Source: Chondrosia reniformis (lineage: Eukaryota; Porifera; Demospongiae; Chondrillida; Chondrillidae). From it: a stretch of 64,000 nt of DNA. Numbering within the stretch: the first letter of the stretch is position 1; each line of letters starts with the position of its first letter. This document shows positions 15,319 through 27,929 of the stretch, piece by piece. The DNA lies in assembly GCA_947172415.1 (NCBI GenBank), contig OX359195.1, forward strand, positions 6,175,501-6,239,500, given 5' to 3'. Position numbers and translations under genes: made by a program. Under the pieces are notes generated by a model. It saw only the letters and a program-made list of their open reading frames with translations, had not been told where the DNA came from and did no database searches.

Positions 15319-16322
15319 CATGATTGCGACAAATAAACCCTATCACTACATAATAGTTATATACAAATTAAATAAAACATCTTAGCTGAAGTAGGGGCGG
15401 AAGAGACACCCAAACCTCTGTGATAATGGATTTATGCATGCAGGTAAATTTCTATTCCAATAATGGCAACACCAGTGCAAATATAAAATGAGCATGTCTG
15501 TGCAATTGCAAATTTCTTACTACAGTATAATGTATACACTAAAGGTACGTATATACAACAAATGCTTGTAATTTTACTGGTAAACCTCAAACTAGAAGTA
15601 TATTTAACAGTAGACATGACTAAGAGGACTAGATATGTTCTAGAACCTAGTTCAATCCTCCTACCATACGATAGAATAGATTCTAAAAATAAGGAAGAGG
15701 GATGGTTGTATTTACCAGGCAGATCTATTGTAAAGGTTGTATTTTGTCATCCTCCGTCGTAATGTGCCTTGAACCAAACAACAAAGCGTCATCTAAACTA
15801 TACACTTCTTCAAATTTCACTGTTTGTAGACAGTGTATAGATAGTATATATAAATGAGGAATGATTCCCATCCCATTGATGACAAAGTGTTTTCTTTGCT
15901 ATATGTACATGTATATAAATGTATACCTTTCATCGACATATATATACATATGTAGGACTGTGACTATGTAAAAATAATTATCCAGTACCACACAGTTCAA
16001 TTCAAATTATAAAGCTCTACTGCCAAGTAACTCATTAATGCATATACCAATATGGACATTTAATTCTGCAACTCCATCAAATGGATCCCTACTTCAAACT
16101 TACCTTACTTGCACTGAAGAAAGTCTACTAAATGATTCATAATATGATGCAATGCTCACTTACATGTCTCGCGTAGCCAGACCGCCATCTCACCGCCATA
16201 TTCATGAGGCTAAGTGGTTACATACGTCACTAGTCAGCTCCCAGAGTCCTCTCATTAGGCGTGTGATCGTGATCGGTGTCATTACCTACATTCACCTTTT
16301 CGAGGAAGCCAGCTACGGAAAA

Positions 16323-17668
16323 ATGCCCGAATACAAGCTGTATTACTTTCAGTCTAAAGGCCGCGCGGAAGTTATTCGATACATTTTCGCGCAGGCTGGC
16401 CAGAAGTACGAAGATATCAGACTGAATGGAGATAAGTGGGGAGAACTGAAGCCAAGTGAGACACACCAGTAACCCTTGAGGTCTTCAAACTTCCTTTATT
16501 CACTTTTGTGGTTTTATTTCAGAGACGCCTTGGAAATGCATGCCATTCCTCGAAGTTGATGGAAGAAAAATTGGAGGAAGCTTTGTTATTGCAAGGTTCC
16601 TTGCAGAGAGATTTGGTATGCATGTAGCAGTATATGGAGTGACCAAAATAAGAATATTTTGTCAGATTGCATAATTGCAAAAAATGTAGTTCATAATGGT
16701 GAAACTTCAGACATTTTGTTATCATGTAGGTCTGTCTGGTGAAGGAGATATAGAAAGAGCCGAAATTGCTGCAGCTGCTGATGCAGTTTATGATTTGGTG
16801 ACTGAGATGGTAAAAGTATTTTTTGAAAAAGATGAGACCAAAAAGGTACCCTTTGTTGCATAGCAACCCCATTTGGTGTACTGCATACGAAAGGTATATA
16901 GTAGGTTGACTTCTTCAAATTAGTCTAGCTATAGGATTAGCTTTTATCAAACTATCGTTGGCCATCTATCCAGTACATCATTGCATGAACTGTTTTATTT
17001 GACTGGCAGGAAGAATTGAAGAAGGATTTTGCTGAGAAGATTCTTCCTCTAAAGCTCAGTAGCTTTGAAGAACAGATAAAAAGGAATGGAGCACCGGAAG
17101 GCTGGCTCTTCACAAAGAAGGTAAATAAACAAGAAGGTAGATAAACAATAATAAACAAGAAGGTAGATAAACGATAATAAACAAGAAGGTAGATAAGCAC
17201 ATTAATTACCTAAGCAGCTGGTGGCACTGTACAGGTGGTCAGCAAATTGTGTTAAATAGCACAAGTCAGGAATTGAATGTATGAAATTATGTGATATGGA
17301 AATGGATCATTGTGTATTACTTATCAATGCACTGTCTTTATATATACCCTTTGATGCTTATATCAAATTTATATCATATTGGATGAAAATTTAGGGGGCA
17401 AAGTTTTATTAAACAATTTTAACAAATTGAATACTTTATTTGCATACCACCATGCACAATGACATTTCATGGTTACAGTTTACTTGTGTGTGTACATTTT
17501 TAGGTCACATGGGCTGACCTGGCTTTGGTAAATAGTTTTGAATGGCTGGCTCTAATGGCACCGGATGCACTCAAGGACTTTCCTGGAGTTAGCAAACTAG
17601 CTGATAATGTGAATAATCTTTCAAACATCAAGAAGTGGATTGAAGAAAGGCCAAAGACAGCATTTTAA
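16323..17668 (+). CDS. Sigma-class glutathione S-transferase C
   Basis: Exons 16323-16455, 16523-16615, 16730-16845, 17010-17120 and 17504-17668. The protein is almost identical to GST-B: start [16 protein letters not shown], end EERPKTAF. It differs by a few residues, for example MPFLEVDG for [13 protein letters not shown] for DFTEK and FPGVSKL for FPGISKL. All splice sites are intact, so it is expected to be a functional duplicate. The promoter block TACGTCACTAGTCAGCTC is conserved upstream. Confidence 0.92.
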
Positions 17669-17798
17669 GGAGCATCTTACAACTTAATGGCTTATATCAA
17701 TTGAACACTTAATTTATTATACTTTTAGGTAGACATTAGTGTATTCTTTATGATGTACGTTAGACAATTATTCATATAGCTTATATACATAATAGTTA

Positions 17799-18012
17799 TG
17801 ATATATGAAGTTTATTGAGCAACAACAACATTAAATCTTTGGAATAGAACGTTTCAACCCGTAGGTCTTCATCAGCAATATGAAAAAGTGAGTGTTCTAT
17901 TTAAACACCAACCTTTCCTCACTTTTTCATATTGCTGATGAAGACCTACGGGTTGAAACGTTCTATTCCAAAGATTTAATGTTCCTGTTACTCAATAAAC
18001 TTCATATATCAT
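17799..18012. mobile_element. Foldback element, copy 2
   Basis: Same palindromic element as 15105-15318, with ~94-bp arms and a ~27-bp spacer, in the second GST unit. Confidence 0.85.
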
Positions 18013-19017
18013 CATGATTGCGACAAATAAACCCTATCACTACATAATAGTTATATACAAATTAAATAAAACATCTTAGCTGAAGTAGGGGCGGAAGAGA
18101 CACCCAAACCTCTGTGATAATGGATTTATGCATGCAGGTAAATTTCTATTCCAATAATGGCAACACCAGTGCAAATATAAAATGAGCATGTCTGTGCAAT
18201 TGCAAATTTCTTACTACAGTATAATGTATACACTAAAGGTACGTATATACAACAAATGCTTGTAATTTTACTGGTAAACCTCAAACTAGAAGTATATTTA
18301 ACAGTAGACATGACTAAGAGGACTAGATATGTTCTAGAACCTAGTTCAATCCTCCTACCATACGATAGAATAGATTCTAAAAATAAGGAAGAGGGATGGT
18401 TGTATTTACCAGGCAGATCTACTGTAAAAGGTTGTATTTTGTCATCCTCCGTCGTAATGTGCCTTGAACCAAACAACAAAGCGTCATCTAAACTATACAC
18501 TTCTTCAAATTTCACTGTTTGTAGACAGTGTATAGATAGTATATATAAATGAGGAATGATTCCCATCCCATTGATGACAAAGTGTTTTCTTTGCTATATG
18601 TACATGTATATAAATGTATACCTTTCATCGACATATATATACATATGTAGGACTGTGACTATGTAAAAATAATTATCCAGTACCACACAGTTCAATTCAA
18701 ATTATAAAGCTCTACTGCCAAGTAACTCATTAATGCATATACCAATATGGACATTTAATTCTGCAACTCCATCAAATGGATCCCTACTTCAAACTTACCT
18801 AACTTGCACTGAAGAAAGTCTACTAAATGATTCATAATATGATGCAATGCTCACTTACATGTCTCGCGTAGCCAGACCGCCATCTCACCGCCATATTCAT
18901 GAGGCTAAGTGGTTACATACGTCACTAGTCAGCTCCCAGAGTCCTCCCATTAGGCGTGTGATCGTGATCGGCGTCATTACCTACATTCACCTTTTCGAGG
19001 AAGCCAGCTACGGAAAA

Positions 19018-20415
19018 ATGCCCGAATACAAGCTGTATTACTTTCAGTCTAAAGGCCGCGCGGAAGTTATTCGATACATTTTCGCGCAGGCTGGCCAGAA
19101 GTACGAAGATATCAGACTGAATGGAGATAAGTGGGGAGAACTGAAGCCAAGTGAGACACACCAGTAACCCTTGAGGTCTTCAAACTTCCTTTATTCACTT
19201 TTGTGGTTTTATTTCAGAGACGCCTTGGAAATGCATGCCATTCCTCGAAGTTGATGGAAGAAAAATTGGAGGAAGCTTTGTTATTGCAAGGTTCCTTGCA
19301 GAGAGATTTGGTATGCATGTAGCAGTATATGGAGTGACCAAAATAAGAATATTTTGTCAGATTGCATAATTGCAAAAAATGTAGTTCATAATGGTGAAAC
19401 TTCAGACATTTTGTTATCATGTAGGTCTGTCTGGTGAAGGAGATATAGAAAGAGCCGAAATTGCTGCAGCTGCTGATGCAGTTTATGATTTAGTGACTGA
19501 GATGGTAAAAGTATTTTTTGAAAAAGATGAGACCAAAAAGGTACCCTTTGTTGCATAGCAACCCCATTTGGTGTACTGCATACGAAAGGTATATAGTAGG
19601 TTGACTTCTTCAAATTAGTCTAGCTATAGGATTAGCTTTTATCAAACTATCGTTGGCCATCTATCCAGTACATCATTGCATGAACTGTTTTATTTGACTG
19701 GCAGGAAGAATTGAAGAAGGATTTTGCTGAGAAGATTCTTCCTCTAAAGCTCAGTAGCTTTGAAGAACAGATAAAAAGGAATGGAGCACCGGAAGGCTGG
19801 CTCTTCACAAAGAAGGTAAATAAACAAGAAGGTAGATAAACAATAATAAACAAGAAGGTAGATAAACGATAATAAACAAGAAGGTAGATAAACAATAATA
19901 AACAAGAAGGTAGATAAACGATAATAAACAAGAAGGTAGATAAGCACATTAATTACCTAAGCAGCTGGTGGCACTGTACAGGTGGTCAGCAAATTGTGTT
20001 AAATAGCACAAGTCAGGAATTGAATGTATGAAATTATGTTATATGGAAATGGATCATTGTGTATTACTTATCAATGCACTGTCTTTATATATACCCTTTG
20101 ATGCTTATATCAAATTTATATCATATTGGATGAAAATTTAGGGAGCAAAGTTTTATTAAACAATTTTAACAAATTGAATACTTTATTTGCATACCACCAT
20201 GCACAATGACATTTCATGGTTACAGTTTACTTGTGTGTGTACATTTTTAGGTCACATGGGCTGACCTGGCTTTGGTAAATAGTTTTGAATGGCTGGCTCT
20301 AATGGCACCGGATGCACTCAAGGACTTTCCTGGAGTTAGCAAACTAGCTGATAATGTGAATAATCTTCCAAGCATCAAGAAGTGGATTGAAGAAAGGCCA
20401 AAGACAGCATTTTAA
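19018..20415 (+). CDS. Sigma-class glutathione S-transferase D
   Basis: Exons 19018-19150, 19218-19310, 19425-19540, 19705-19815 and 20251-20415. Nearly identical to B and C; a visible protein difference is NNLPSIKKW near the C-terminus. Catalytic Tyr and GRAE are present. The small tandem repeat in intron 4 is expanded relative to B and C. Intact gene, same promoter block. Confidence 0.92.
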
Positions 20416-20544
20416 GGAGCATCTTACAACTTAATGGCTTATATCAATTGAACACTTAGTTTATTATACTTTTAGGTAGACATTAGTGTATTCTTTATGA
20501 TGTACGTTAGACAATATTCATATAGCTTATATACATAATAGTTA

Positions 20545-20758
20545 TGATATATGAAGTTTATTGAGCAACAGCAACATTAAATCTTTGGAATAGAACGTTT
20601 CAACCCGTAGGTCTTCATCAGCAATATGAAAAAGTGAGTGTTCTATTTAAACACCAACCTTTCCTCACTTTTTCATATTGCTGATGAAGACCTACGGGTT
20701 GAAACGTTCTATTCCAAAGATTTAATGTTCCTGTTGCTCAATAAACTTCATATATCAT
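20545..20758. mobile_element. Foldback element, copy 3
   Basis: Third copy of the palindromic element in the GST unit. Compared with copies 1-2, both arms carry a change in the same place (GCAACAGCAACA left, CTGTTGCTC right), improving arm pairing at one position. Confidence 0.85.
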
Positions 20759-21250
20759 CATGATTGCGACAAATAAACCCTATCACTTCATAATAGTTAT
20801 ATACAAATTAAATAAAACATCATAGCTGAAGTAGGGGCGGAAGAGACACCCAAACCTCTGTTATAATGGATTTATGCATGCAGGTCAATTTCTATTCCAA
20901 TAATGGCAGCACCAGTGCAAATATAAAATGAACATGACTGTGCAATTGCAAATTTCTTACTACAGTATAATGTATACACTCAAGGTACGTATATACAACA
21001 AATGCTTGTAATTTTACTGGTAACCTCAAACTAGAAGTATATTTAACAGTAGACATGACTAAGAGGACTAGATATGTTCTAGAACCTAGTTCAATCCTCC
21101 TACCATACGATAGAATAGATTCCAAAAATAAGGAAGAGGGATGGTTGTATTTACCAGGCAGATCTACTGTAAAAGGTTGTATTTCGTCATCCTCCGTCGT
21201 AATGTGCGTGTATACACGTAGAGTCACTCCTCCGAACGTGACACCTAGAC

Positions 21251-21258
21251 TATATAAA
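21251..21258 (+). promoter_or_regulatory. TATA box of GST-E
   Basis: TATATAAA stands 33 bp before the GST-E start codon, so any 5' UTR would be very short. It is the clearest TATA element in the window and is unique among the GST copies. GAGTCACTCC, a possible bZIP half site, lies about 20 bp upstream. Confidence 0.6.
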
Positions 21259-21291
21259 GACTGATTGATCAACCACAGCCAAATCAGAAGA

Positions 21292-22375
21292 ATGGCACAG
21301 TACAAGCTGTATTACTTTGACGGTTTTAAGGGGCGCGCGGAGCTCGCACGCTTCGTGTTCGCTCAGGCTGATGTCCAATACGAAGATATTCGTCTAAGTC
21401 GCGAGCAGTGGGCAGAAGTGAAACCAAGTGCGTTTGAAACGTCTAATACATGTCCATCCCCAGCTAGATCCACCTGCTTCAAGTTTTAATTTATGCACTG
21501 GTTGAATATTGACTGGTCAGCTTCGGCAACTAGAATCATTGGAATCTCTCCACCAAATAATCCTTTTTGTTAATCATATATACCTTCTTGCTTCGATTCA
21601 CTAATGTTTCTATGGTCACTGCATCGTTGTTATCTTTAGTTTCTGGGTACTTAGTTCATTCGGCTCTTTCTTAGGCTCGCCATGGAAAGTCATGCCCTTC
21701 CTTGAGGTAGACGGGGAAAGAATTGGAGGAAGTTCTGTCATAGGAAGATTCCTAGCAGAAAGATTTGGTAGGTCCTGCCATGCATGGAAAAGAATTCCGT
21801 TGATTGTTAAACAATGATGTTATAGGTCTGGGTGGCGAAGGTGATATAGAAAGAGCTAAGATTGCTGCAGCTGGTGATGCAGTGAATGATTTGGCATCTA
21901 ATGTGATTCAAAAGATTTATGAGGAGAAAGATGAAGCTAAAAAGGTGAACAATGAAAGATACAAAAACTATATAAGCAATGCATGGCTACACCAGATATA
22001 TTGACAACTGGTACTGTTGCAAATATTCTGCTTAACAGGAAGAAATAAAGAAAGAGATACTTGAAAAGAAGTTACCTTCAATTCTTGGGAGCTTTGAGGA
22101 GAAGATAATCAATAACGGAACACCAGAAGGATGGCTCTATACAAAAAAGGTACCCAATATCCTTGAATTGGAGAGTCAAATCCTGTTATTATCACTTGCT
22201 TGTATCCTAGGTGACCTGGGCGGACTTCTCAATTGTACTGGTGTTGGACTGGCTAGATCTAACGCTGCCTGGTGCACTAAAAGATTATCCAGGTATTGCA
22301 AAATTGAGAGATTCTGTAAACAATCTTCCAAACATCAAAAAGTGGATTGCAGCAAGGCCAAAGACACAATTTTAA
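21292..22375 (+). CDS. Sigma-class glutathione S-transferase E
   Basis: Exons 21292-21427, 21675-21767, 21826-21944, 22039-22149 and 22211-22375. It starts MAQYKLYYFDGFKGRAELAR with catalytic Tyr and GRAE, has [20 protein letters not shown], and ends WIAARPKTQF. Exon 3 is one codon longer than in paralogs. It is diverged from B-D along its full length, so it predates the triplication. Introns 2-4 are short. Preceded by a TATA box. Confidence 0.92.
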
Positions 22376-22662
22376 GTGTTAAAAACAGTATCATGAAGAA
22401 AGTAGTTTTGAACTAAAATAGCAACTTAATAACTACAGTGTTATCATTTCATGTAATCTTTATGTACAATGGAATAGATGATTAAAATATATAACCACAT
22501 TCATGTCTTATTTTATTCATGAGCAATTTACAAGTACTATAAACTGCATAAATAGTCTGAAGGACATTCAGTTGCATATAGGGTTGTATATGCAACTTTC
22601 ATCTAAATATCTACTTTCTCTCCTATCCATTCCTGGTTTATCCTTATAGAATTACATAAATT

Positions 22663-22838
22663 CATAGGCGTCTGGGGCGGTTTTGGCCGCCCCACTTTTT
22701 CTTCACCCCTCTTCTTTTTAACAAAAGCTTACAGCTCGTCAATGTGGCAAAGATATATAGCCAACAATAGTACAACTTATTTTTATCAATGCTAATACAT
22801 GAGGCCTCTCCACTTTGTAAGTGCTTCCGACGCCTATG
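22663..22838. mobile_element. Small TIR element (MITE-like) with 5-bp TSD
   Basis: Terminal inverted repeats CATAGGCGTC ... GACGCCTATG bound a ~176-bp sequence without coding capacity. The element is flanked on both sides by AAATT, a plausible 5-bp target-site duplication. The interior starts TGGGGCGGTTTTGGCCGCCC. Superfamily not assigned. Confidence 0.65.
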
Positions 22839-22970
22839 AAATTCAACTGCATGGTATTCATTGTAGCTTACACAGCTACTTATTCTATGTGGCCTATATT
22901 AAGCATATTAGAGGTTTGGAGAATATGCAGAATGTTCTAGAATGACTCGTCAAAAAAGGATTCGTCATGG

Positions 22971-23034
22971 CTACGTCACAAGTCAGCTCTCGGAACTTGA
23001 GCCATACCTTACTTAGGGCGTGTCACACTGCAAT
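22971..23034 (+). promoter_or_regulatory. GST-F promoter block
   Basis: TACGTCACAAGTCAGCTC about 100 bp before the GST-F start, followed by TTAGGGCGTGTCAC. It shares both elements and their order with the GST-B/C/D promoters although the surrounding sequence has diverged. Confidence 0.5.
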
Positions 23035-23075
23035 AGTCTTCACAATAGAAATCTTGCGAGTGTTGGCGAAGTAAA

Positions 23076-24474
23076 ATGTCCCAATATAAGTTGTATTACT
23101 TTAACGCTTTCGGCCGTGGCGAAATCATTCGCTACATTTTTGCCCAGGCTGGTGAAAAATACGAAGATATCAGGCTGGTAGGAGAACAGTGGCCTGAATT
23201 CAAGCCAAGTGAGTCGGTAATACAAGTCAGATTAGAATGCAAATAAACTTTATTACTTTATCTCAGAGACGCCCTGGAAATGCTTGCCACTCCTCGAAGT
23301 TGATGGAAGAAAAATCGGAGGAAGCTTGGTTATTGCAAGGTTCCTTGCAGAGAGATTTGGTAATTTAACAATACTTACTTAGATATTCTTTGCATTTATG
23401 AACACTGGTGTCCATTGTATAGGTTTGGCTGGTGAAGGAGATATTCAGAAAGCTGAGATTGCAGCAGCTGTGGATGCTATCTCTGATGTTGGTACTGAAA
23501 TTATGAAAGTTCACTTTGAGAAAGATGAGGCTAAAAAGGTAGACAGCCAGATATAACGGATAAGATTTTCATTTAATGCATGACCATGCATTTTGCAGCA
23601 CTTGAACTGTATATGGTTACATTACACAAAACTGCCATATAATCATACTCAATGAATACTATTAAAGATTCTGACTACCCTGTCGGTGAATAGTATAACT
23701 TAGCTCTGTACTCAAGGCCTTGAGATAGATTAGATCATGCTTATAGACATTAGTAACTCTTTTAATCTTATGTGTGACATTTTAATATTAACGTATTATT
23801 TGAATGCTGTGTGAATGGCATCGACAAGTTGTATCCAGGGGAATGTCATGTTGACATAGGGCTGTTAAATTGGTATGCCACCTCCAGAAAGAAATGGTTT
23901 GGTATGGGACAATGTATCTATGACTACAGGGTGGCAAAGGTTTATCGTTGCTAGGCCCTAGTGTGCACAACCTATATCTACTGCGTAGTTGCTATAGGAA
24001 TTGATTGCAATATGAGGTTTATTATACATGCCAAAGGATTATGTCAAAGGTTACATTCAATCTGACTAAGGCCAGATCAACCTAATTACTTCCTCTTTTG
24101 TATTGTACTTCCTATACAGGATGAATTGAAGAAAAAGTTTTTTGAGAAACTTCCTGAAAAGCTTGGTAACTTTGAGGAGCAGATAAAAAGGAATGCAGCT
24201 CCAGGAGGCTGGCTTTTCACTCAAAATGTATGTACAGGAAGCCATTATTTCACATGAGAACCACACGAGAATTGCTACCATGTTTGTTTATATCTTCCTC
24301 TTTTAATAGGTAACTTGGTGTGACTTTCTATTGGTACTGACTGTAGAGTGGTTGGTTAAGATGGCACCAGATGCACTAAAGGACTTTCCTGGAGTTAGCA
24401 AACTAGTGGATAATGTGAATAATCTTCCAAACATCAAGAAGTGGATTGAAGAAAGGCCAAAGACAGCATTTTAG
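23076..24474 (+). CDS. Sigma-class glutathione S-transferase F
   Basis: Exons 23076-23208, 23267-23359, 23423-23538, 24120-24227 and 24310-24474. Start MSQYKLYYFNAFGRGEIIRY keeps the catalytic Tyr and an RGE version of the RGRAE motif. It ends [10 protein letters not shown]. Exon 4 is one codon shorter than in the others. Exon 2 and the last two thirds of exon 5 are about 95% identical to GST-B at the DNA level, while exons 1 and 3 are only about 75-80% alike, suggesting gene conversion. Parent of the damaged copy GST-G at 30.6 kb. Confidence 0.92.
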
Positions 24475-25659
24475 AACTTAGTCTATTAGTCCATGAGAAT
24501 AGTGGCTTTTGTTTTTGAATTGCTAACAGAAAGTTCTATTACTAATAAGTATTGTATAGTGGTGTAGGTTTATACAGATGGATATGTTTTTCTCTGAGCT
24601 TTAAAGAGCTATATAGGGTATCAAATTTATAGCAATTTATATCAAAGTGCATACACATATAGCAACAAAAATAGATTAAAATACATATAAATATAGCAAT
24701 GGGACAGAATTACTCTAAAAATTAATGTTAATTAATTTTATAATATCTTGTCCCATGCACATGCATCTTGCCTTTGTCATGCATGATCACCATGCATACA
24801 TCACCACACCATATGCATATATAAATTACTCCATTTATATTTTACTGATGATTCAAAACCTGTAATGTGCGTATGTACTTTAATTATGCATCCTTCTCTT
24901 ACAAAGCTGCTAAGCTGCACATTCACCCATGGTCAATTGCAAAGACTACAATTCTCACAAATTCATTGAGCATACGTATATGGTATATATGTATATGTAC
25001 ATATGCACACAATTCAGTAAAATAATGTGTGTGTATACTGTTGAATATTATTTTTTAAAGGACATGCACACACACACGTATATTCAGAATTATTACTGGG
25101 TCTTAATTACAATGAAGTTAATCATGACTCTTTACACAATTAGGTCAAATCCTCAGAGTCATCTCAATAGGGTAGTGGTCACTTATAATCTTTTTCTATA
25201 TACATGAAATATAAAGACATGCATATATTGCAATAATATGAATATATATTATACTCTAATTTCCAACTGTATAACAAATTTTTAAATTGTACGTAGTACA
25301 TGTACTAAAGGAATACATAATGCATAAAAGTATGAATTATCAGTGATCCTGGGAATCTCAGCTTAACGTTTACTCTCATATGTATGTGTTCTGTTGTATT
25401 ACGTACCTACCAATGCAATTTTACACTCTATATATAGGTGTATCTTGTTTAAGTTCATTCCTGAAAGTAATTTAATATACTTTAACAGATTCTTGTACTA
25501 GAATTCTCCAAACCTTAACTCCAACTGCTACAAATCTTTATGCATGTACATATATATTCTGTACATGTACTGTATAAGTATACAGTTCCTTTGCATATAA
25601 ATTATATAGGCTGATGTACATATGTGTTTATAGTTTAAGCAGCTTTCTCCAAAAGTGGT
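24475..25659. other. AT-rich intergenic region without recognised gene
   Basis: About 1.2 kb of very AT-rich sequence with short CA/TA microsatellites (around 24965-25085). The stretch from about 24990 to 25340 is duplicated at about 32230-32600 as part of the GST-F/G duplication. No coding signal was found on either strand. Confidence 0.6.
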
Positions 25660-27218
25660 TCAGTTCATCAACTTCTCCAATTTGGCAACTTCATTTTTTC
25701 TGGAATAAGTTTTCTCCTGAGAGGCAGAATAAGAAGATTGTGTAGTACATACACTCACACATGCATGTAAAAGACTGCATTTAAATGAAATGTAATAGTG
25801 AAAGCTTACATACCTTTACACCAATGAACATACAAACATATACGTACGTACATACAATTTTAAGGCGTAAACATGCAACCTGTTGAATACAAAGATCTAT
25901 GGGGGTTTTCCCTAAGTCGTAAGTCTGGGAATACAGTCTATTTTAGTTTTTTCATTGCCTCCTATTGATGCCCACCATAGAAACTGTTGTTTTAGATCAT
26001 TCATAGGCAGCCATGTTTTGTTGCCTCTCTATACTTGAAGGGTACTACCCTATTCACTGACTATATATTACTCTGAAAATGTATTTTGACATGGAGTCTG
26101 AGACTTATCAATTAGTACACTAGATTAGATATTCATAAGACAACTGAACTAATGCAGAAAATGTCTAATAATCTAGCATACAAATAATATTAATAATAGA
26201 GGTTAGTAGTGTGCTAAATGCTAAATTACACTTGTACATACGTAACTAAGTGAATAATCACTGGAATGTATTTTGTCAGGCCAGTAGAGTGACCAGGGTC
26301 TTAACTTGGCCAGGGTCTTAGATAGCTGTGAGGTGATCACTGGATGCTATTTTAATAGGATCTCAGTGTCCCGTCAAGACTCACTGTATTGATAGAATTT
26401 TTAACATTTCATAATTTATTTTTCTAATTTTTTTCATAATCACTGGAACATATTACTCCTGATCAGCCCAGTGGCATGTATGTATAATACTATAATGCAA
26501 TACATTGCTAGTCAGATGATGTCATGTGACTTACTTGGTTGTACACAAAGTGGTTCATATTTGTTAATGTTGAGATCAAACACAAACACCTTCCCATCAG
26601 CAGTGCTGGCAGCAAACACAGTTGAGGCAAAGTGGGACCAAGCAATGTCACACACACACCACTGTTCAAATCATACGTGAACATGGGATCCTCTGAAGGG
26701 GAGAAAACACATCAATTTCTGTACACAAGTATATACTATCCTAATATACTTACAAGTATATATACATTATACGTACTTAATTAAGCTGCCAATATGTACA
26801 TATATTCATACATACATATGTACATACAATAATAAGGTTGGCTATATGTACATACGTAGTACACAATACATACGTATGTTTGCATGTAAATAGCACATCT
26901 CTGTTTAATTAGTTAGCCAGGCACTAATTATGAGGCAGTTCATAAAAGGTACGTATTTAGTGGAGTTCTACCTGGCAACGCCTAAAATGTGGTTACATCA
27001 GTTATGCAGACACTTTTATAATTACGTAGATGTATGAGAAATCCATCATACATATATGTATGTATATTCCTTAGCAAAAGGACATTCATTGTTTTAAGAA
27101 TTACTTATACGTATAAGCTACACCTTTACGTACGCATCTTCAAATCTTAGCTTGTTCTGTAAATCAGGTGGAGAAATGTGCCACCAAGCACAATGTATAT
27201 TAATTACATGTATGCAAG

Positions 27219-27375
27219 GCCAAGCCTAACCATCACTCCAAGCCCAACCATCACTCAAAGCCTAACCATCACTCCAAGCCCAACCATCACTCCAAGCCTA
27301 ACCATCACTCCAAGCCTAACCATCACTCCAAGCCTAACCCTCACTCCAAGCCTAACCATCACTCCAAGCCTACAT
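27219..27375. repeat. Minisatellite, ~18-bp unit, inside the DNAI1 relic
   Basis: About eight copies of a unit close to CCAAGCCTAACCATCACT. Simple head-to-tail array within a presumed former intron. Confidence 0.9.
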
Positions 27376-27518
27376 TCCTTCTTATAATGCATCTTTAACT
27401 CATCATAAGCAGAAGATGGATCAATAGGCATCCACAAACCTTCCCAAGTACTGGCATTTACCACCATCAACAGAAACAAGCTTAGTTGTACATATACTGT
27501 ACACGTTCACTTTTGTCC

Positions 27519-27718
27519 ATACTACAACTCTACCATCACATACCTTACTCAACTATTATCCATACTTCGTATGTACAACTCTGTCATCACATACCTTAAC
27601 TATTATCCATACTACATATGTACAACTCTATCATCACATACCTTACTCAACTATTATCCATACTACGTATATACAACTCTGTTATCACATACCTTAACTA
27701 TTATCCATACTACGTACT
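27519..27718. repeat. Tandem repeat, ~50-60-bp unit, inside the DNAI1 relic
   Basis: Three to four imperfect copies containing ACTATTATCCATACTACGTA and ACAACTCTGTCATCACATAC. It abuts the 27.7 kb DNAI1 exon. Confidence 0.75.
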
Positions 27719-27929
27719 CTGGCTCTGCCATCAGAGCCTAGGACACTGAGTAGAAGTTGAGGTTGTTATCCACGTCGTTCTCTTGCCAAGCAACCTGCCA
27801 CGCCGGATCAGCGTGCTTACCACTCTTAGCTGTGGACTGGTAGAGGGGTACAGTTCCCTTCTTCTTCTACAAATTGTATTAATGTGAAATCACATTTGTC
27901 ACAATACTACTTTAGGAAAGTTTCTAGCG

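Larger units (their letters stand above)
13079..15766. repeat. Tandem segmental duplication unit 1 (carries GST-B)
   Basis: First of three head-to-tail copies of a ~2.69 kb unit, each starting at CCTTGAACCAAAC. Each unit contains a GST promoter, a five-exon GST gene and a downstream foldback element. Units are near identical including introns. Copy 1 differs most in the left flank and has a 3-bp shorter 5' UTR end. The start-codon spacing is 2689 bp to copy 2. Confidence 0.9.
15767..18461. repeat. Tandem segmental duplication unit 2 (carries GST-C)
   Basis: Second 2.69 kb copy of the GST-B unit. It is closer to unit 3 than to unit 1: both share the CCAGCTACGG 5' UTR end and several intronic substitutions. 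Confidence 0.9.
18462..21207. repeat. Tandem segmental duplication unit 3 (carries GST-D)
   Basis: Third copy of the GST unit. Intron 4 of its GST contains five instead of three tandem units of AACAAGAAGGTAGATAAAC, explaining most of its extra length. Similarity to the other units stops near 21207, just upstream of the GST-E promoter, which marks the right breakpoint. Confidence 0.9.
25660..27866 (-). pseudogene. Axonemal dynein intermediate chain (DNAI1-like) relic
   Basis: Three separated exons match the C-terminal WD-repeat half of axonemal dynein intermediate chain 1. Exon about 27721-27866 reads [20 protein letters not shown] then NNLNFYSVS and meets an in-frame TAG and frame change before SDGRARV. 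Exon 26535-26692 reads [11 protein letters not shown], breaks frame at a TG run, then reads [20 protein letters not shown] and NINKYEPLC. Exon 25660-25716 reads EVAKLEKLMN and stops. The N-terminal half and the intervening WD exons are absent. Normally this protein links outer-arm dynein to the axoneme in cilia. With at least two frame breaks and missing exons this is a decayed duplicate; an intact copy should exist elsewhere. Assembly errors cannot be excluded for the single indels. Confidence 0.75.
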
